DNA of 64,000 nucleotides. Source: CBDDBX01 sp965225955 (lineage in GTDB: Bacteria > Acidobacteriota > Aminicenantia > UBA2199). Positions 61,358-64,000 of this stretch are shown here, one piece after another. The notes beneath the pieces are model-generated. The model did no database searches and was not told the DNA's origin. It was given only the letters and a program-made list of their open reading frames with translations. The stretch spans positions 24,636-88,635 of the forward strand of contig CBDDBX010000027.1 of the NCBI GenBank assembly GCA_965225955.1, given 5' to 3'. Each line of letters opens with the position of its first letter. Position 1 is the first letter of the stretch. The translations under genes were made by a program, and so were the position numbers.

Positions 61358-63307
61358 TTGTACAACCTGAAATCTGACTATAATATAACAGAAGCCCAGA
61401 AGAGGGTTTCTGATACAATTGTCGGAAACTATAGAGAAGGTAATAATCAACAAACCCTTCTGGGGGTTACGGGTTCCGGTAAAACCTTCGTTATGGCCAA
61501 TATTATAAAGGAACTGGGGCGTCCTGTTCTGGTTCTTGCTCATAATAAAGTGCTTGCTGCCCAGCTATACAGGGAATTTAAGAACTTTTTCCCTGAGAAT
61601 AGTGTTGGGTATTTTATAAGTTATTACGACTACTACCAGCCAGAAGCTTATATTCCACAAAAAGGTAAATACATAGCTAAAGAAGTATCAATTAACAGCG
61701 AACTTGAAAGAATGAGGATTGATGCTGCAAGAGGCCTGCTGGAATCTGAATTCAGTGTTGTAGTGGCATCTGTTTCAGCGATATACAATATTGGAGATCC
61801 CGATGAGTTTTTCAGGAGCAGAGTAGCATATTACAAAGATCTTGAAATAAGTCGCAGAAAAGTTGTTGATGAACTGTTTAGTCTGGGATACAGGTCAACA
61901 GAAGGGGTGATAGAGAGAGGGGAATACCGGGTAAGAGGGGATGTGATTGAGGTATTTGCCTCCAGTGAGGACCATCCATTCAGGATATTTTTTGATGATG
62001 ACTGTATAGAGTCTGCTGAAACATTTGACCCGGTAACCGGAGATGTCGTTTCGGAAGAGAAGATGGTTACAATCTTTCCGGTTTCCTATTTTCACTACAG
62101 AATGGATGTAGTAAACAGAGCCTGTCGTGGTATTGAATCTGAACTCGAAGATAGAGTCAGGTATCTTAAAGATAACGACAGAGATGAATTTGCGGAACGT
62201 CTTGAGGCAAGAACCAGATACGATATTGAATTACTGCAATCCAGAGGATACTGCTCAGGTATTGAAAACTATTCCCTTCATATGACAGGAAGAGATACCG
62301 GAGATCCTCCATACTGTCTTCTTGACTATTTCCCCGAAGATTTTCTCGTGATAATTGATGAATCACATATAACCCTGCCGCAGATTCATGGTATGTATGA
62401 GGGAGACAGATCCCGTAAATCCAGATTGATAGATTATGGCTTTCGCCTACCATCTGCCTATGATAACAGACCTCTCAGGTTTGAAGAGTTCAGGCATATG
62501 CTTGATAAAGTTCTCTACGTTTCAGCTACTCCAGGAGAGTATGAACTGACAGAAACCAGAGCTGTTGTTACTGAACTTCTTACAAGACCTACAGGTTTAC
62601 CTGATCCTCTGATAGAGTTTCGTAATGTGGAGAATCCTGTTGAAGATGTAGTAGTGGAAATAAAGAAAGAGATTAAATCAGGTAACAGGGTACTTGTTAC
62701 TACTCTTACCAAAAAGATGGCTGAAGCACTTACAGATTTTATGCACACAAAAGGCATTGCTGCTGTATATATGCACTCTGAGATAAAACCACTGGACAGA
62801 ATCAGAATAATTGAAAATCTTAAAAAAGGTGAATTTGATCTTCTCATAGGTATTAACCTGCTGCGGGAAGGACTGGATCTGCCTGAAGTTTCCCTAGTGA
62901 TTATTCTTGATGCAGACTGTGAAGGTTTTTTAAGGTCAAAAACTTCTCTCATTCAGACATTTGGCCGTGCAGCAAGAAATCCTGAAGGTAGGGTTATTGC
63001 TTATGGAAGAAACATGTCAGGTGCTCTTAAGGATGCAATTAGCGAATCAGAAAGAAGACGTAGCTTTCAGATAGATTATAACGAAACTCACGGAATAGTT
63101 CCTCAGCCTCTTACTTCAGGTTTTCAGACAGATGTTAAAGAGAATCAGATTCTTTCAGAATATTCATCAAAAGAGGAGCTGGAGAAAGATATTGAAAAAC
63201 TTACTGTAGAGATGAAGAAAAGAGCTGAAGCTCTCGACTTTATTAAAGCTGCAGAACTGAGAGATAAGATAACAGAACTTAAAAATCTTATAATTGAGAT
63301 TTTTTAG
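61358..63307 (+). CDS. uvrB: UvrABC excision nuclease subunit B
   Basis: This protein of about 649 residues is UvrB, the damage-verifying helicase-like subunit of nucleotide excision repair. Walker A is LLGVTGSGKT, the damage-probing beta-hairpin is YYDYYQPEAYIP, the helicase motifs VIIDESHI, YVSATPG and LIGINLLREGLDLPEV follow, and a UVR motif (KAAELRDKITEL) ends the protein. I chose the TTG at 61358, since UvrB proteins begin a few residues before the conserved SDY..T..Q segment; an upstream ATG at 61283 would overlap the dehydrogenase gene by 68 nt. No ribosome binding site precedes the TTG, so coupling to the upstream gene is likely. Confidence 0.95.
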   Translation: MYNLKSDYNITEAQKRVSDTIVGNYREGNNQQTLLGVTGSGKTFVMANIIKELGRPVLVLAHNKVLAAQLYREFKNFFPENSVGYFISYYDYYQPEAYIPQKGKYIAKEVSINSELERMRIDAARGLLESEFSVVVASVSAIYNIGDPDEFFRSRVAYYKDLEISRRKVVDELFSLGYRSTEGVIERGEYRVRGDVIEVFASSEDHPFRIFFDDDCIESAETFDPVTGDVVSEEKMVTIFPVSYFHYRMDVVNRACRGIESELEDRVRYLKDNDRDEFAERLEARTRYDIELLQSRGYCSGIENYSLHMTGRDTGDPPYCLLDYFPEDFLVIIDESHITLPQIHGMYEGDRSRKSRLIDYGFRLPSAYDNRPLRFEEFRHMLDKVLYVSATPGEYELTETRAVVTELLTRPTGLPDPLIEFRNVENPVEDVVVEIKKEIKSGNRVLVTTLTKKMAEALTDFMHTKGIAAVYMHSEIKPLDRIRIIENLKKGEFDLLIGINLLREGLDLPEVSLVIILDADCEGFLRSKTSLIQTFGRAARNPEGRVIAYGRNMSGALKDAISESERRRSFQIDYNETHGIVPQPLTSGFQTDVKENQILSEYSSKEELEKDIEKLTVEMKKRAEALDFIKAAELRDKITELKNLIIEIF

Positions 63308-63343
63308 TAATCTCTGAATATGCCTGATATCCGGGGTTGATAA

Positions 63344-64000
63344 CTATCGAGTTCTGTTAATTAATCTTCTCAATATCTTCTTTTCAATGGTTATTGCTTT
63401 ATGAGGGCACATCTCGTGGCAGCAGTAGCACCTGATACAATTTCTGTAATCATATACAGGAGGGGAGTCCGGGGTACATATTTTCAGGGCTTTTGGTTTT
63501 ACAGGACACGCTTTTATGCATAATCCGCAAAGCTTACATAGTTTCTTATCTATTACTGGTCTTGGAGAGACGAATCTTTTCAGAAATTCAGGGAAATAAC
63601 GTCTTGAGGCCATATTGTCAGCAGGTTTTCTGACTACATCAAAATTTCTGTTTATGCACTCTTCAATGGAATCTCCAACTATTTCTATATCTTCCTGCAA
63701 CCATGTTCCAAGTCCTGAGATTCTGCCAGGTTCCATATATGGAACAAAAGCCGGATCAAGGTTAATTAAGCGACAGGCTGTAGCATCAAGGGCTACAGGG
63801 TCAGATGAAATAAGAATGACGTTCATAGGTGTAGGGTTACCACTCCCCGGACCATTGCCTTCCATTGCAACAACACCATCCATTATATAGAGTCTTGGTT
63901 TAATGAAATTGTTTATATCAACCAGTACAGAAGAGAAGTTATTTATATCCGGCATACGTACATGAAATTCACCTTTCAAAAGGCCAGGTATACAGCCAAA
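63344..64000 (-). CDS. DUF362-family protein with two [4Fe-4S] ferredoxin clusters (5' partial)
   Basis: The minus-strand frame is open to the right edge, so the N-terminus is missing; the visible 218 residues are the C-terminal half. The DUF362 part shows GLLKGEFHVRMPDINNFS, PMNVILISSDPVALDATAC and GLGTWLQEDIEIVG. It is followed by a ferredoxin domain with CKLCGLCIKACP and CIRCYCCHEMCP, the ligands for two [4Fe-4S] clusters. DUF362-ferredoxin fusions are common in anaerobes and are thought to transfer electrons, but no substrate is known. A basic tail (KKILRRLINRTR) ends the protein. Confidence 0.9.
   Translation of the reverse strand, partial: FGCIPGLLKGEFHVRMPDINNFSSVLVDINNFIKPRLYIMDGVVAMEGNGPGSGNPTPMNVILISSDPVALDATACRLINLDPAFVPYMEPGRISGLGTWLQEDIEIVGDSIEECINRNFDVVRKPADNMASRRYFPEFLKRFVSPRPVIDKKLCKLCGLCIKACPVKPKALKICTPDSPPVYDYRNCIRCYCCHEMCPHKAITIEKKILRRLINRTR

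Overview
The window is about 64 kb of low-GC (roughly 38-40 percent by eye), gene-dense chromosomal DNA from a motile, Gram-negative-type bacterium. It has chemotaxis genes (cheY, cheZ, an MCP), PilT, lipoproteins and a type I peptide exporter. Arginine is mostly encoded by AGA. Promoters are canonical TTGACA/TATAAT, unlike the TTTG/TAnnTTTG promoters of Bacteroidota. Several proteins nevertheless resemble Bacteroidota/FCB versions: the C39-peptidase ABC exporter with its HlyD partner, type III glutamine synthetase, and a 6-bladed propeller protein. I cannot name the phylum; an FCB-related or spirochaete-like lineage is a guess.

Layout. 0-2.6 kb: end of a glycosyltransferase gene, a DUF1338/HglS-like dioxygenase, and trxA divergent from a MarR regulator with a dyad operator. 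2.7-9.9 kb: hybrid histidine kinase, C39-peptidase ABC exporter with HlyD, and RtcB RNA ligase. 10-18.2 kb: glutamine synthetase III, UbiA prenyltransferase, AEC transporter with GntR regulator, secreted propeller protein, TypA/BipA. 18.5-26.8 kb: RRM protein, flavodoxin, SRPBCC protein, split NAD synthetase, RsmI, then a tight cluster of deoxynucleoside kinase, panB, panC, a panD-like gene, Hpt and adenosine kinase. 26.8-35.2 kb: cheY-cheZ, a two-gene pilT unit, purF, PATAN protein, miaA, TPR lipoprotein. 35.3-40.8 kb: large sensor diguanylate cyclase, small secreted protein, Xaa-Pro aminopeptidase. 40.9-42.1 kb: tRNA-Ser(UGA) followed by a repeat array that carries its 3' end four times, then GIY-YIG. 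42.1-46.7 kb: serine hydrolase, hemerythrin, MCP. 46.7-48.7 kb: a gene-poor accessory stretch with a chimeric truncated hydrolase and palindromic repeats. 48.7-64 kb: GH42 beta-galactosidase, a frameshifted membrane protein, a three-gene c-di-GMP phosphorelay operon, M14 peptidase, HDOD protein, hydroxyacid dehydrogenase, uvrB and a partial DUF362 ferredoxin protein.

The most unusual points are as follows. (1) Behind tRNA-Ser there is an array with 180/179/180-bp spacing, in which a 195-bp unit occurs twice and ends in what looks like a degenerate tRNA-Ser 3' half. (2) At least seven genes have a good promoter whose -10 box ends only 6-8 nt before the ATG and no Shine-Dalgarno sequence, so leaderless mRNAs appear common. 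(3) The panD-like gene aligns without gaps to PanD but lacks the Gly-Ser self-cleavage site. (4) A MarR-type operator sits just downstream of the predicted trxA start site. All family assignments come from reading motifs; no database search was run.
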